Positions 51,308 through 61,894 of a stretch of DNA of 64,000 nucleotides are shown here, piece by piece. The position numbers were made by a program, and so were the translations under genes. How positions within the stretch are numbered: the first letter of the stretch is position 1; the number at the start of each line of letters is the position of its first letter. The notes under the pieces are model-generated. The model was not told where the DNA came from, ran no database searches, and saw nothing but the letters and a program-made list of their open reading frames with translations. The DNA is from Aplectana chamaeleonis (taxonomy: Eukaryota; Nematoda; Chromadorea; Rhabditida; Cosmocercidae). The stretch is from the NCBI GenBank assembly GCA_029168955.1, contig JAPDOI010001517.1, positions 62,001 through 126,000 on the forward strand. Reading direction: 5' to 3'.

Positions 51308-51783
51308 AGGCAGTGTTCACGATAAGAATCGTTTTTCTGCTTTTTCGCCTATCTTGAAGACGGGCCCACGCTGATTCCAATGATGTCTCTGAAATCGTAC
51401 AATACCTTCTGGGAACGGAGTTATGGCCCCTCAAAGATTGAGCTAAGGAAACATGGTGGACGAGTTGTCCGAAGCTTTTAACTTGCGTCTTTCGCAGCCG
51501 ATGTATGCGAGCTGACCTGAGTAAAGAGAGAAGTTGAGAATGAAAGGAAGAACGTGGCTATTAATCGGAAACCATGGCTCATCTCACAATCTCAATCATT
51601 CAATTGTTCACGTCGGTGGGCGTGGATAGTGCATCTGGGTGTGACGAGCTGACGGGTGTCCAACTTTGGAGCCGTAGAGGACTGTTTCGAGCTCATTTTT
51701 CTTAGTTTTTTTAAACGTTAGGGTTGCGCTAGGCCCCGCAGCTGCCGATCTCCACCAGAAAACAGACACGGTGGACACTGCCT
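51308..51783. mobile_element. TTAA chain element 4
   Basis: 476 bp, AGGCAGTGTTCACGATAAGA at the left, decayed right end GTGGACACTGCCT, then TTAA 51,784-51,787. Body alike to element 3 on the left; right part diverged. Confidence 0.82.
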
Positions 51784-51787
51784 TTAA

Positions 51788-52440
51788 GACAAATCTGAGA
51801 CTTTGACCAAACCACCGCATACCCACCGTAATCTACCGTAAGCTGTCAGAAATCGATAAGCTGACATCAGATTCGTGTTGAACCCTCCAAGTAACCCCCA
51901 GAAGAACGATTTGAGTCACAACAGTCACCACATTCCGGAAATCGTCAAAAATCGGTTTTGCCGTCAATTTTTCTGCCGGTGGGAAGCTTTAAACAAAGTT
52001 ATTCGAAAACTTTGGAAAAACGACAAATAAACCTCAGATTCGTGATCAGCACACCAAACAACCCCCAGGGCAAATTTTCAGTCAAATCGGAAATATCTCT
52101 CTAAAACGCTTCGAGAGCCCTCTCGAAGCGTTTTAGAAGTCCAAAACGCTGACAGTCTGCACAAAGTTTGGAAAACGTTCCTACACCCAAACTTTGCTCA
52201 GGGGGATAGTTTTGGGCGCTGAACACGATTAAAAGGTCCGTTTCCGAATTCTCGTAAAAATAATGCGCGTTTTGGAGGGTACATTAGGTACGAGAATCAG
52301 AGAAAAAACGCCTATAACTTCTTTCAGAGTGGCTCTAGGCAGCTGCGATGGGCATATTCGGACTTCTCGTCCGAAAAATGGTTCTAGAAAAGTACATTTC
52401 ATTTGGGATGGTTAGTATGACTTAAAGTAGCTCCCTTGTG
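51788..52440. repeat. Dispersed repeat, AATCTGAGACTTTGACC family
   Basis: Third long copy; same series of words as at 32.3 and 41.4 kb. It starts directly at the TTAA of chain element 4, so that element landed at or near the edge of the repeat. An inverted pair (CTAAAACGCTTCGAGAGCCC with its inverse) is seen at about 52,090-52,135. Confidence 0.6.
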
Positions 52441-52680
52441 AGACTTTGTTCGAAAACACGAATATTTTGATTTCGCGAATGAACCGAATATTCGAAAAAC
52501 GAATATTCTGATTTTCCGAATAAACCGAATATTCAAAAAGACTAATAATTTGATTTTCCGAATAAACCGAATTTTTGAAAAAATTAATATTCTGGTTTTA
52601 CAAATAAACTAAATATTCGAACATCCGATTATTCGAAAAAAAAATTTATTCGAATATTATTCGATTCGGACCAGTATACT
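52441..52680. repeat. TTCGAATAAACCGAATATTC array
   Basis: Seven or so imperfect units with CGAATATTC and GATTTTCCGAATAAACCG words, ending TTCGATTCGGACCAGTATAC, like the ends at 38.55 and 44.11 kb. Confidence 0.7.
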
Positions 52681-53158
52681 GCCTAACCCCGACTATCTCA
52701 TTGCAATGATCAGCGAGCACTGATCAAGGGATCAGTTAACAAGCCATAACTATTCTTGAGACGAGTTTCCTGAAAAACAGCAAACGGTGAATAGAAACAG
52801 GTCAGAATTCTGGATGGCACATTTTGCTGGATAGCACTCGGTAGCGAAAGTCAGCTCAAAGTGGCGAATTTGTGGCTTGTGGCCAAATTTCTCCGAACTC
52901 CCTGGGTGCAGAACCCAAGGATTTAGGGAGAAGTGGCCTTTGTGTGACGGCGAGGAATACCTTTCTTTAATATATGGGATGTCGATGCTTGGCGGCAAAA
53001 GTATGTATAAACGAGGCTATAGTGTTATTGATCCATATCGCTCAACACTCTATATGCCTGTCATGCGTGATCGCAGTAGCACATCGCGGGTAGTATGATC
53101 CAGGATACGTTGTCTGCAAAACGGCTTGTGACTTTGATAGACTACAATCGCATTTCAG
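52681..53158. other. Unassigned stretch before exon candidate
   Basis: Two overlapping short plus-strand frames (52,877-53,098; from 53,095). Possible upstream part of the exon candidate but without splice support. Confidence 0.35.
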
Positions 53159-53303
53159 GAATGTTGCCTGACGATAAAGCGCTGGACGTATGGAATTATA
53201 TATTATTTTCCTTGGAGACTATTTTGAATGCCTTGTTTATACTTCTAGTTTTCTTCCTTTTCTATGTATGCTCCACACAGAGAAATCTTCACATAAGCTT
53301 CAG
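53159..53303 (+). CDS. Putative host-gene exon with a membrane segment
   Basis: Bounded by an acceptor CGCATTTCAG (to 53,158) and a strong donor CAG/GTAAGG (intron from 53,304). Peptide: MLPDDKALDVWNYILFSLET, then ILNALFILLVFFLFYVC (one predicted transmembrane helix), then STQRNLHISF. An ATG-initiated frame from 53,095 also covers it (70 codons). No family recognised and no neighbouring exon confirmed. The strong donor and the ordinary membrane-protein character are the evidence. Confidence 0.35.
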
Positions 53304-54023
53304 GTAAGGCTGAGATTTTTATTCGAACTCCTTTTATTCGTCTAATCCATGGTCCACGTAATCAATTTAGTTTAGTGAATAGACGGGACTGCGACAATCG
53401 ATCGCCGTGCGCGATCGAAAACCTGTAGGCCGGTGATGCCGCCAACACGGGCAGCCTCAATGTTCGCGCCCGGTCCACTCACTAGACCGAATCTCATACG
53501 GAAACCATATGTTCAACATAAGTAAAAGGTTGTTGTCCTCAGACATACCGCCTCATTGTCAGTCACAAGCATTTATCAATTTTCTGAAATGGAGCAAAAT
53601 AAAATTGCTATTGTGAACTTTGAAGTTGGATGACTGTACGAAAAACAATTGCCTCAAGCTAATTTCTGGATCCGTAGTTTTCATCTTCGCAGTCTCTAGC
53701 CTAGACCAAAAGCACACTGGATTTTTTCTATAACCGCTACCACATTGTCTTCTTCCTACATACTCCCTCATTTATCTGTAGACATTTTCTGTGCTTAATC
53801 ACATTCTACCACGTAGCTGAAAACGCTCAATACGTTTTGTTATTGAAACCAAGGTCTCATCACATTTGATAGTGTATCTTAGGAGCGTAACAATTAGACC
53901 AAGACTTGTGCCGAGGGCGGCTTGATTGGAATTCTGGGTTTGTCTTTCAACAGCTAGAATAAGGTCGAAACGCCGTTGTGCTCTGGTTTGGAAAATGGGA
54001 GTACTTCTGACAAAGAGATGTCA
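53304..54023. other. Unassigned stretch
   Basis: Would be intron if the preceding exon is real. Short frames only. Confidence 0.35.
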
Positions 54024-54512
54024 AAGGCAGTGTTCACGATAAAAAGTGTGTTTTGGTTTCCACTAGGAATGGGTAGTGGAGGGCCACACTGTGACGTTGA
54101 CGTGGAAAGAACGCATGAAAGCGAGCAAGGAAGAGCCCCGAAGGAGCCCGAAGTTGACACTTTGAGCGCACGGCAAACCCCGAAAGCGCAATGCCCGCCT
54201 TCCGACGTGAACAAAAGAAAATTCGAGATCGTGAAATGAGCCATGGTTTCCTATCAAAGGCCCCGTCCTTCCCTTCATTCTCAACGTCTCTCTTTACTCA
54301 GGTCAGCTCGCATACATCGGTTGCAAAAGACGGAAGTTACAAGCCTCGGGCAACTCGTCCACCATGCTTCCCTAGCTCAATTTTTGAGGGACCATAACTC
54401 CGTTCCCAGAAGGTCTTGTACGATACCAGAGACATCATAGAAATCAGCATGGGACCGGTTTCAAGATAGGCCGAAAAACAGAAAAACGGTTTTTATAAAC
54501 TGCCTTCAAGAA
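54024..54512. mobile_element. TTAA-family element, chain type 3 (decayed, reverse orientation)
   Basis: AGGCAGTGTTCACGATAAAA at the left; AAACTGCCT at the right. The interior (CACTAGGAATGGGTAGTGG, TGACGTTGACGT, CTCCGTTCCCAGAAGG) matches element 3 (50,818-51,303) read in reverse. Flanking TTAA sites are mutated (GTCA and TTCA). Confidence 0.78.
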
Positions 54513-55232
54513 TGCGAAGAAATGAAGTTGAGGTCAGAATCAAAATGCTTAGTTGAGATCAATAAAAAGAGTCATCACCTCACACAACCAGGGGTTGCAT
54601 TCGAGTATGGTAGGGAGCAATTACGTGGTGATAAAGGAGCATGTTCTGTGCTCCTGACATCTTCTTTGTCAATTTCAACCCTTCCTATACAGTCAAACGG
54701 TGTATAAGGCACCTCATCTCTCCAACAAGCAATCAGAAACTAGAGTCATTTTCTCACACGATCATTTCTGAAGGCTGAGAGGATCTACCCATGGCCCCCT
54801 GCGAGGGAGGCCCCTTGTTTCAGGTCGTGACAGGGATCGTATGTACTTGGTTTTGTTAGACGAGAGCGCTGCCCAAATCTACTTTCCATTCACAAGGCGT
54901 GCTATTGAACTCAAAGAAATTGACTCTACTTGCTATCTCTTGTTCTCAGCAGCTCGGGCTGCAAATTTTTGAAAACGAGTCTTTCGGTCCCTTTTGTTAC
55001 AGTAATGGGTAGGGAATGTTGAAAATGGCTGAGGTCGGTATCGCTTGTATCAGCCGACCTTTAAAATCAGTCAGGTAACGGAATTAGACTTGAATATAAT
55101 TTACGAGTGTTTAGCAGAAGGACATCACTGTTACCAGCAGGTTTTTCCTCACGTTTGCTCTGCTTTCGATGTTTTAACAAGTTTGTAGCACCACAGGATG
55201 CCAATTTTTACGAAAGAAGTGCCGCGTGCAGG
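54513..55232. other. Unassigned stretch
   Basis: No gene or element recognised. Confidence 0.4.
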
Positions 55233-55379
55233 CTATAAAACGGCGAAATTCACTTGGTTCCTACGCGTGCTGGTGCGGAGCGGAGGTTAGAGACAGTGAG
55301 AGAGCGTAGGGCAGACGGAGGCCGAGGCGTCGCGCGCGCCGCTCGCGCCTCGAATGATGTGAATTACGACGTTTTATAG
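55233..55379. mobile_element. Short MITE, TATAAAACGGCGAAATTCAC family
   Basis: CTATAAAACGGCGAAATTCA...TGAATTACGACGTTTTATAG, 147 bp. Best copy of the three in this window. Confidence 0.83.
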
Positions 55380-55538
55380 AGTGAAGCCGTCCATTCTTCT
55401 CATAGCATGGAGAACTGATTCGATCGTCTTTTGGCGCAGGTGCTCTCTGTCTGAAGACGTGTTATCGCAAAGGTTCTTGGAGTGTCACAGGTCTATCCGT
55501 GACATTTTCACTGGCGTCTTCCAGGCGCCAAGCCTGAA

Positions 55539-55654
55539 GGGGTCGTTTATACTCCCGAACGCAATCTTATGGCATTGATCACGCGACGCCGCACGATCGA
55601 TATTACAGGAATGCACTCCACTGCGCCGCCCGTCGGCGGAAATATAAACGACAT
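55539..55654. mobile_element. PIF/Harbinger-like MITE, decayed
   Basis: GGGGTCGTTTATACTCC at the left, ATATAAACGAC at the right; central ATCGAT and GCGCCGCCCG words as in 31,771-31,906, but shorter and with a worn right end. Confidence 0.65.
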
Positions 55655-55839
55655 AGGTGCGCCAATTTTTTTTTCGATCGATTCGCGTCCGTATTTCTTT
55701 TGCGGAGAGCTAACAAACTTGAAGATAATTGTTTTTCGGAGAAAATTATGTTACAAGCTACAATCGATTATAAATCCTTAACCGCACTTGACCACAAAGA
55801 GTATGTTCAGGGTATGTATTGAGTTCAGGGGGTATGCTA

Positions 55840-56236
55840 AAACGTAAAAACATAAGGGTGCCTCGAAATTGTCATCGGCCGCATTCAGACCAAAATCATC
55901 TGAGCGAGTGACTGCTGAGTTGATAGTAAAAAGGAAACATTCTTGCCTGGATAATTCTGCTGATTTAATCTTTCCCAAGGAAGATATTTCGCCTGTTACG
56001 CAGCAACTCATATTTGAGCGGCTCTTCATGTGACGTTTTTTATCTATATAATGATTTTCAGATCATCTTTGTTTCTGGCGAGTGTTGGGTCCTTAATTGG
56101 AGCTGTTCATCGGCTCATCCTTGTCACTGCTCGTATGTGTTGCATAGCAAACAGAAACACACCACTAACGGTTAGTCAAAATATTATGGAGATTTATGCT
56201 GTTGACACCATTCATCAAGGAGGTAGTCGCCAGTAA
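55840..56236 (+). other. Two adjacent open stretches with a possible splice
   Basis: From just after a TAA near 55,840 the plus strand is open for about 63 codons (KGASKLSSAAFRPKSSERVT, then KEDISPVTQQLIFERLFM) to a TGA at about 56,030. A TTTTCAG at about 56,060 precedes a further open stretch (SSLFLASVGSLIGAVHRLIL, then VSQNIMEIYAVD) to 56,236. Joining them would need an unusually short intron of about 32 bp. The composition is protein-like. I do not recognise a family. Minus-strand and other frames overlap. Confidence 0.25.
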
Positions 56237-56303
56237 ACCTACAACCAGCTGGCGTCCCGTGTAAACACAAAGGGGGTGCACCCATTCGACAGATGCGTGT
56301 CTT

Positions 56304-57051
56304 AAGCCTAGTTTTGACTGCAGGTGGTCGCTGCGGCCATGCGAGGAACAACTGTTCCTTTTTCATAATGGAAAGGCGCTCCAAATGTGATCGCTTCGTG
56401 GCAAACGTCCTACATCGCTGGGTCGCGGCGACGAAATCCTATAGGGGTCTGCAGAGTTGCAGAGACCGGCGACTGGTCGCCGAGCGTCAGCCTTGACGCG
56501 GCGACAGAAATGTTTCGAAACATTATCGACGCGGCGTCGGTTGCCTCTCGCTGGCAGTGATGTAGGGCCGTCGCGGCATCAATACACTCTGCGGTGCCCC
56601 CTCGTCGCCCTTCACGCCGCGTCGGTCGCCATCGTCGTCGAATGTAATCGATATAACATCACCCAGTGCTGTTCGTCGCTGCGAGCAGCGCCGCTACTTC
56701 AACTCTGCGGACCCCTTATGTTTTACTGATTCGCTGCTGGAGGAGCGATTGTCAATGATCGCTGATCATCGCTCCATTGCGGCCATTATGGCAGCGATGG
56801 AGCGATTGCCAGCGAATGACACGTTTAGTCTAGTGAACGTTGGCCCTTTCACATGACAAGGTCAGTGTTTTCGAGTCGAAACGCGTTATTGATGAATACC
56901 AGCCATTAATTTCTTTGATTGATTGAATTTCTTCTATCATCCGTGGGCCTATGCACTAAGAACAGAATCGCTGCCGCTGCTACATCGCTGCAGCAGCGGG
57001 TGCAAAATCGCTGCGATGAAAAACAGCAGCGATGCAGTCAAAACTAGGCTT
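56304..57051. mobile_element. MITE AAGCCTAGTTTTGACTGCA, with a nested MITE
   Basis: Termini AAGCCTAGTTTTGACTGCA and TGCAGTCAAAACTAGGCTT are exact inverted repeats. The interior equals 14,216-14,692 and the following copy. Interrupted by the 274-bp element at 56,443-56,716; the neighbour copy shows the uninterrupted site (AAATCCTATGTTTTACTG). Confidence 0.87.
56443..56716. mobile_element. 274-bp MITE, GGGGTCTGCAGAG family (nested)
   Basis: AGGGGTCTGCAGAGTTGC...CAACTCTGCGGACCCCT with TAT on each side (56,440-56,442 and 56,717-56,719). The adjacent empty site proves the ends. CGACGCGGCG-rich interior, same family as 35,994-36,265. Confidence 0.9.
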
Positions 57052-57545
57052 TGAGCCATGTTTTGACGGCACGTGGTCGCTGCGGCCATGCGAGGAACAA
57101 CTGTTCCTTTTTCATCGCGCGTAATGGAAAGGCGCTCCAAATGTGATCGCTTCGTGGCAAACGTCCTACATCGCTGGGTCGCGGCGACGAAATCCTATGT
57201 TTTACTGATTCGCTGCTGGAGGAGCGATTGTCAATGATCGCTGATCATCGCTCCATTGCGGCCATTATGGCAGCGATGGAGCGATTGCCAGCGAATGACA
57301 CGTTTAGTCTAGTGAACGTTGGCCCTTTCACATGACAAGGTCAGTGTCTACGAGTCAAAACGTGTTATTGATGATTATTAGCCATTAACTTCACTGATTG
57401 ATTGAATTTCTTCGATCATTCTCATACACTGGAGGGGGCTAGCGCAGCTCTTCAGGGGGGGGGGCAACCCTCCGGGCCCCGGCGCTTGCCCCCCCCCCAA
57501 TCGGGGGGGGGGGGCTACCGCCGGAGTGACAATTTGGCTTGATCG

Positions 57546-57670
57546 GGGGCCCCCGTCACTGCCCTGAAGCCCCCTGTCACTGCCCTGAAGCCCCCCTGTC
57601 ACTGCCTTGAAGCCCCCCTGTCACTGCCTTGAAGCCCCCCTGTCACTGCCTTGAAGCCCCCCCGTCACTG
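57546..57670. repeat. 21-22-bp tandem repeat
   Basis: About six units of GCCCCCCTGTCACTGCCTTG plus AA, grading into the CRE hairpin. Confidence 0.85.
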
Positions 57671-57786
57671 CCCCGGAGCCATGACGTCACGGCTCCGGGG
57701 CAGGAACGTCACGACACCGGAGCAGTGACGTCACCCTCCCCCCGGAAAGCGGCTCCGCTTTCCTCCAAAAAAATCCCTTTCTGACA

Positions 57787-57877
57787 GTGACTCGAAGTCG
57801 CCGTCCAGGGCCGGCCCTGTTGGGCCGAATGCGACTCTCCACGAGGTGAGGCGCCTCTTATACCGGTCGAGCACGTG
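57787..57877 (-). promoter_or_regulatory. Third TATA promoter module (diverged)
   Basis: Minus strand: CACGTG (57,877-57,872), TATAAG (57,862-57,857), then 55-56 bp on GCGACTTCGAGTCAC (57,801-57,787). The mirror pair has TATATAAG, 53 bp, then GTGACTACGAGTCAC. Surrounding sequence is otherwise different. Downstream of it lie two TGACGTCA sites. Confidence 0.45.
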
Positions 57878-58268
57878 ATAGATCACAGGAGAAATCACGT
57901 CAAATCGGGACAAAACTCGACGTGAATGACTATGCGTGCGTTTGGCCTACTATGCCTTCTCTGGCCTCCATTGTCGTAAACTACCTTCTACGACTTCTTC
58001 CCATCTTTTCCCTCTCTTCCAGGGGGGGGGGCAAGCGTCGGAGGAGAGCAGGGGCCTCCCCTGAAGCCCCCCTCGGGGAAGGCCTGCGCTGTCGCTCCCC
58101 CAAGTCGAAAACGGGCTCTATTGTCTGGCGCTTGCCCCCCCAGCAGAGTCTGAGTTCATGAGGCTATGCACTATGAACAGAATCACTGCCGCTGTCAGAT
58201 TGCTGCAGCAGCGGGTGCAAAATCGCTGCGATGAAAAAAGCAGCGATGCAGTAAAAATAGGGCTTAGG

Positions 58269-58582
58269 CAGTGGCGCGCCTTTTTCGACTTGAGCGCCCT
58301 TTCAACCTTGCTTCGTAGAAATATTGATTTGTAGTGATTATTTGACATTCACAACCACATCACATACTTTCACGAATATCAGGTTTTCTTCCTTTTTATC
58401 ACATTTTGCGACCTCATCATATGGCGGGAAATTTAAACTTCGGAGGTCTCGTCACTCAATCCCCCTATACAATCCCCAGTCAAATCTAAGCGAATTTCGT
58501 GAGGTCATCCCTCCGTAACTTAAAGGTTGTGAGCTTTGAACGATTTCTAATTGAAGAAAATTTCAAGATGTCTTGATAGAGA
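58269..58582. other. Unassigned stretch
   Basis: No gene or element recognised. Confidence 0.4.
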
Positions 58583-58695
58583 TACAGGCCATAAAACGGC
58601 CAAAGTCTCACCGTCGACTGCGTACCACGCGCTGCGCGACCGCACGCGCGTCCGAAGCAGTCAACGGTGAGACTTTGGCCGTTTTATGGCCTGTA
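58583..58695. mobile_element. 113-bp palindrome, short form of the 38.6-kb family
   Basis: TACAGGCCATAAAACGGCCA...TGGCCGTTTTATGGCCTGTA; the centre is cut down to CGCGCTGCGCGACCGCACGC and a GTCCGAAG stretch. One arm lost part of the inner sequence, so pairing is limited to the outer 50 bp. Confidence 0.83.
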
Positions 58696-58827
58696 AGAAC
58701 AATTGGCCTCCCATTTCTCTCGTAGTTCCACTGGGCTACCCGGCTTAACCCCGCTGGTCTCCCCAAGGGCAGAAGCGCAATAGCAATTTGAGGTCTTCTA
58801 CAATCTGTATCGTCTGTCTAACTTTAA

Positions 58828-59396
58828 AGGCATCGTGCGCGCTGAAAACCAAATTCTTGTTTTTGTGTTAAATCGTTCATGTGGACCTTGATAAGGCCAC
58901 TCACAATGTTTGCAGTCTTTACAATTTAACCGGAGTGGAGTTTTTTCCAGTTGAAAACGTCTTTCTGGGTTCGGGGGTTGACCTTTGGGTCGATCATCTG
59001 TTACGTCCGTTCACCAAATGAGGACAGAAAGTAAATGATCAGCAAGTGATATAGTACACATGAATGGAAGTTGATGAAGAAAATCATATGATTATGTCTT
59101 GAATGTCTTTCCTGCACATATCGGCCAACCTTTTCTCCCTTGAAAATCAGCTGAAAGAAAGATGAACGGGATTTGATCGGGAGGTCATGGGTCAACACAG
59201 CGATTCGTAGCGATCGACTGTTCCTTCCTCATGCGTCGATTGGTTGAATGGGGTCTGAGAACGAAGAGAAAGTGGTCCGGAAAAGCAGTTTTTAGTAACT
59301 TTTCCGCGGTTCTCTCAACGTGGCTGTTGTTTAAGATACTAGAGCTTCCATTATGCATCGAAAACTCAAGAACGATTTTCATCGCGAACGATGCCT
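58828..59396. mobile_element. TTAA element with AGGCATCG termini
   Basis: TTAA at 58,824-58,827, AGGCATCGTGCGCGCTGAAA at the left and TCGCGAACGATGCCT at the right, with the right TTAA decayed (TTTG). A different subfamily. A 65-codon minus frame and others overlap and are not recognised. Confidence 0.7.
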
Positions 59397-59615
59397 TTGC
59401 CGATCCAATACTCCGGAACCGTTCATCAAACCTCACGACCTTAACCGCGGTGTATTTAAAAAAATCTCACAGCTAATCCCTGTTCTTCCTCATTTGGAGG
59501 GGAGATAATAGTTGCTTCTCGTCCTGAAATAAATGATTATATGTATGTCCACTGCCTCATCTGTCAGGTAGCAAATGGTTATACACTGCGTATCGAAAAG
59601 ATAGGGCACCCCCAT

Positions 59616-60398
59616 CAGAACGCGGCGCGGCCTGATGGTGGGCTGCCGTATTGATAGATCGCCGCGATCTATCAATACGCTCAGATAAAAACAGCCCACT
59701 TCCCGTCGGTCAGGTCGGGCTAGTCGACTTCGCGCGGCCCCAATTTTGTGGGCGTGGCACAGCGCCCCACTTCCCGCGGAGAGAGAGGTTTTCCAGTCTT
59801 CCCGCGGAGTGTCGGCGGGCAGCCGGCTATTCCTGGGGGTCATCGAACACTCACTCATCGATTCCCACTTTGATATCATCATTGCACCACCCACAAGAGT
59901 GGAGCCAATGAACAATTGCTGAGCAGAGAACGCTGTGTTGAGACACTTCCCAAAACCCTCGCTGTATGCGACGCTGGCTCTGGCCAGGTGAGCCATTCTC
60001 TGTTGATGGCATCTGCGGATGAAAAGACTTAAAGCGCAAATGAGTGTAGTAAGCAACCCTGTGTAAGCTTACTCCTTACTTGTCAGAAGCAGTTCAAGAT
60101 GAAGAGCCCAGAAGGGGATTTTTGAAATTTTGTTATAACAGACCTTTATCTAAAGGGTGATTTTAAACTCTGCCGCGAACTGCTTTTGGATTGTCTTCTG
60201 TCAGTCATCAAATTAGCCGAAACGCGATGGCAGAAAGTGCTTGTTCAATGTGAACGGGCAGTAAACGAAACGGCGCTGCCGATTGCCCGCGACCAATCTA
60301 TTGGCCTTCCGCGGGAGAGGTTACGGGATGTCGGCTAGCGGTACGGCGGGAAGTGTGATATCTCTATCTGAGCGGCAGCCCACCATCAGGGCGCGCCG
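59616..60398. mobile_element. Nested inverted-repeat element, GCCTGATGGTGGGCTGCCG type
   Basis: CGGCGCGGCCTGATGGTGGG at the left and CCCACCATCAGGGCGCGCCG at the right. Followed by TTATTGCACTCTGCTCAGCCCC then TTA, a terminus-like word (inverse GGGGCTGAGCAGAGTGCA) that also occurs at 27,052 and 28,090. Hairpin with GATAGATCGC near the left end. A 188-codon minus frame (60,056-59,490) crosses its edge and is not convincing. Confidence 0.6.
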
Positions 60399-60651
60399 CG
60401 CCCTTATTGCACTCTGCTCAGCCCCTTAATATGCCGGTTTCGTGTTTGTTGAGCAGGATAGATCTTTTTCATGAAAACTACCGTGATCAGGATGTAAAAC
60501 AACCCCAGTATACCCCTTTTGAGTGCGATCATATGTTTGTGCACTTTTCCAGAATATTTTTTTTGTTTTAAGGCGCGTATCAAAAAGATAGGACACCCCT
60601 GGGGTGAATCGGAATTCTCGTTCGATAAAATTGTGCGATCGCAAATCTAAT

Positions 60652-61060
60652 GGTTGATGGACCTTAGTTGCTTCTTTATCGCGTCCAATTCTCGATTTGT
60701 ATCGACCAAGTTAACCAACCTTTGCGAGCCGATCTTGCTCCATTTCTCAGTTATGGCCTGTTGAAGCGCAGAAATCGAGAGATGTCACCGGCCATTGGCT
60801 CAGAATTTAAGATCTAAAATACCCCAGAGGTTCTTAATTCTGTTAAGATCAAGACTGTAGACTAGCCACTCTGGACAAGATAGTTATTGCCGAGCAAAGA
60901 AGCCGACATCGGATTTGCTCACGACAACTTTCTCGTTGTCTTTCTAGGAACTGCAACTTTGCCACCCAAAAACATGAGGAAATGAGAGTAGACGTCATTC
61001 TTCCGTTCCCTGGTACTCTCTGGAGATCATCCGACTGCTGGCGAACGCAAGCTGTAGACG
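60652..61060 (-). pseudogene. Tc1-like transposase C-terminus, left arm
   Basis: Minus strand, frameshifted: SLDLNRIKNLWGIL region (about 60,870-60,820), then EKWSKIGSQRLVNLVD and a tail ending near 60,652 (SINH then stop). The upstream part (111-codon frame from 61,184) may be earlier transposase or chance. Partner of the right arm; both carry a stop directly after the LWGIL region. Confidence 0.65.
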
Positions 61061-61894
61061 TCCTTGACGGGCAAATGCTCTGACAGAAAGTGGGAAATCT
61101 ATTTTCGCGGTTCCGACAGCTGAAGTGAACAGCGACTTCGGCTATTTGTGTAGAGGCGAAGGTTTCTGACGAGAAGATGTTCAATCTCGATAAGACTGAT
61201 GGTTGGAAGTGCTACTAAAGGAATATGATGATGGACTCTGTCCAATTTAGCCAAATCAGAACTGCGAAGGTAGATTTCCCATTTTCTGTCAGAGCATTTG
61301 CCCGCCAAAGGCAACCTCAGAATTGTACTTCTGTATTTCTGCCTATCTTGAAAACGGTCCCACCCTGATTCCAATGATGTCGCTGGAATCGTAGATGACA
61401 AATCGGGAACCTAGTTATGGAACCTCAAAAATAAAGCTGCGGAAGCATGGTGGACAAGTTGTCCGAGGCTTGTAGCTTCGGTCATTTGCAACCGATGTAT
61501 GCAAGCTTACCTGAATAAAGAGAGAGGCTGAGCATGAATAGAAGAACGGGACTACTGATCGAAAACCATCGCTCATCTCGCGACTGTTGAGCTCGAAACA
61601 TCGTAAAAGAAGCGTGTCAAAGTGGCCTCCTGATGTGGGCGCCCCAGGGTAGCTTCCTCCTATATCTCGCTTATTCTGAGCAATCGAGAGTTCGCACTTG
61701 TCAGATGTTATACAGGGTGGGTCTACTTCACATTTATGTGATTTTCTCAGATTTCGCCCATGAGTTTGGGCTGTGCCTTGAAGGACGTCTACAGCTTGGT
61801 GCGCCAGTAGTCGGATGATCTGCAGAGAGTACCAAAGGATATCAGGGTAGCACCTATTTTCATTTCTCCATGTTTTCGGGCGGCAAAGTTGCAG

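Larger units (their letters stand above)
57425..58157. mobile_element. GC-rich insertion with CRE sites, tandem repeats and a TATA module
   Basis: About 730 bp of very GC-rich DNA. In order: G/C runs, a 21-22-bp tandem (57,546-57,670), a hairpin with TGACGTCA at its centre (57,671-57,700), a second TGACGTCA (57,726-57,733), the block GTGACTCGAAGTCGC, a TATA box on the minus strand and CACGTG. CTTGCCCCCCC words occur near both ends. Class unknown. Related in layout to the mirror pair at 26-28 kb. Confidence 0.6.
57055..58268. mobile_element. Second copy of the same MITE, split by a GC-rich insertion
   Basis: Left part 57,055 to about 57,425 (GCCATGTTTTGACGGCACGT start) and right part about 58,158-58,268 (GAGGCTATGCACTATGAACA ... 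GCAGTAAAAATAGGGCTT). The first copy (56,937-56,960) shows the two joined (ATCATCCGTGGGCCTATGCA). The inserted DNA is the promoter-like module. Confidence 0.8.

Noticed and set aside
59490..60056. 188-codon minus-strand frame
   Set aside because: It crosses the edge of a nested inverted-repeat element, with no recognisable domain. Likely chance in GC-rich sequence.
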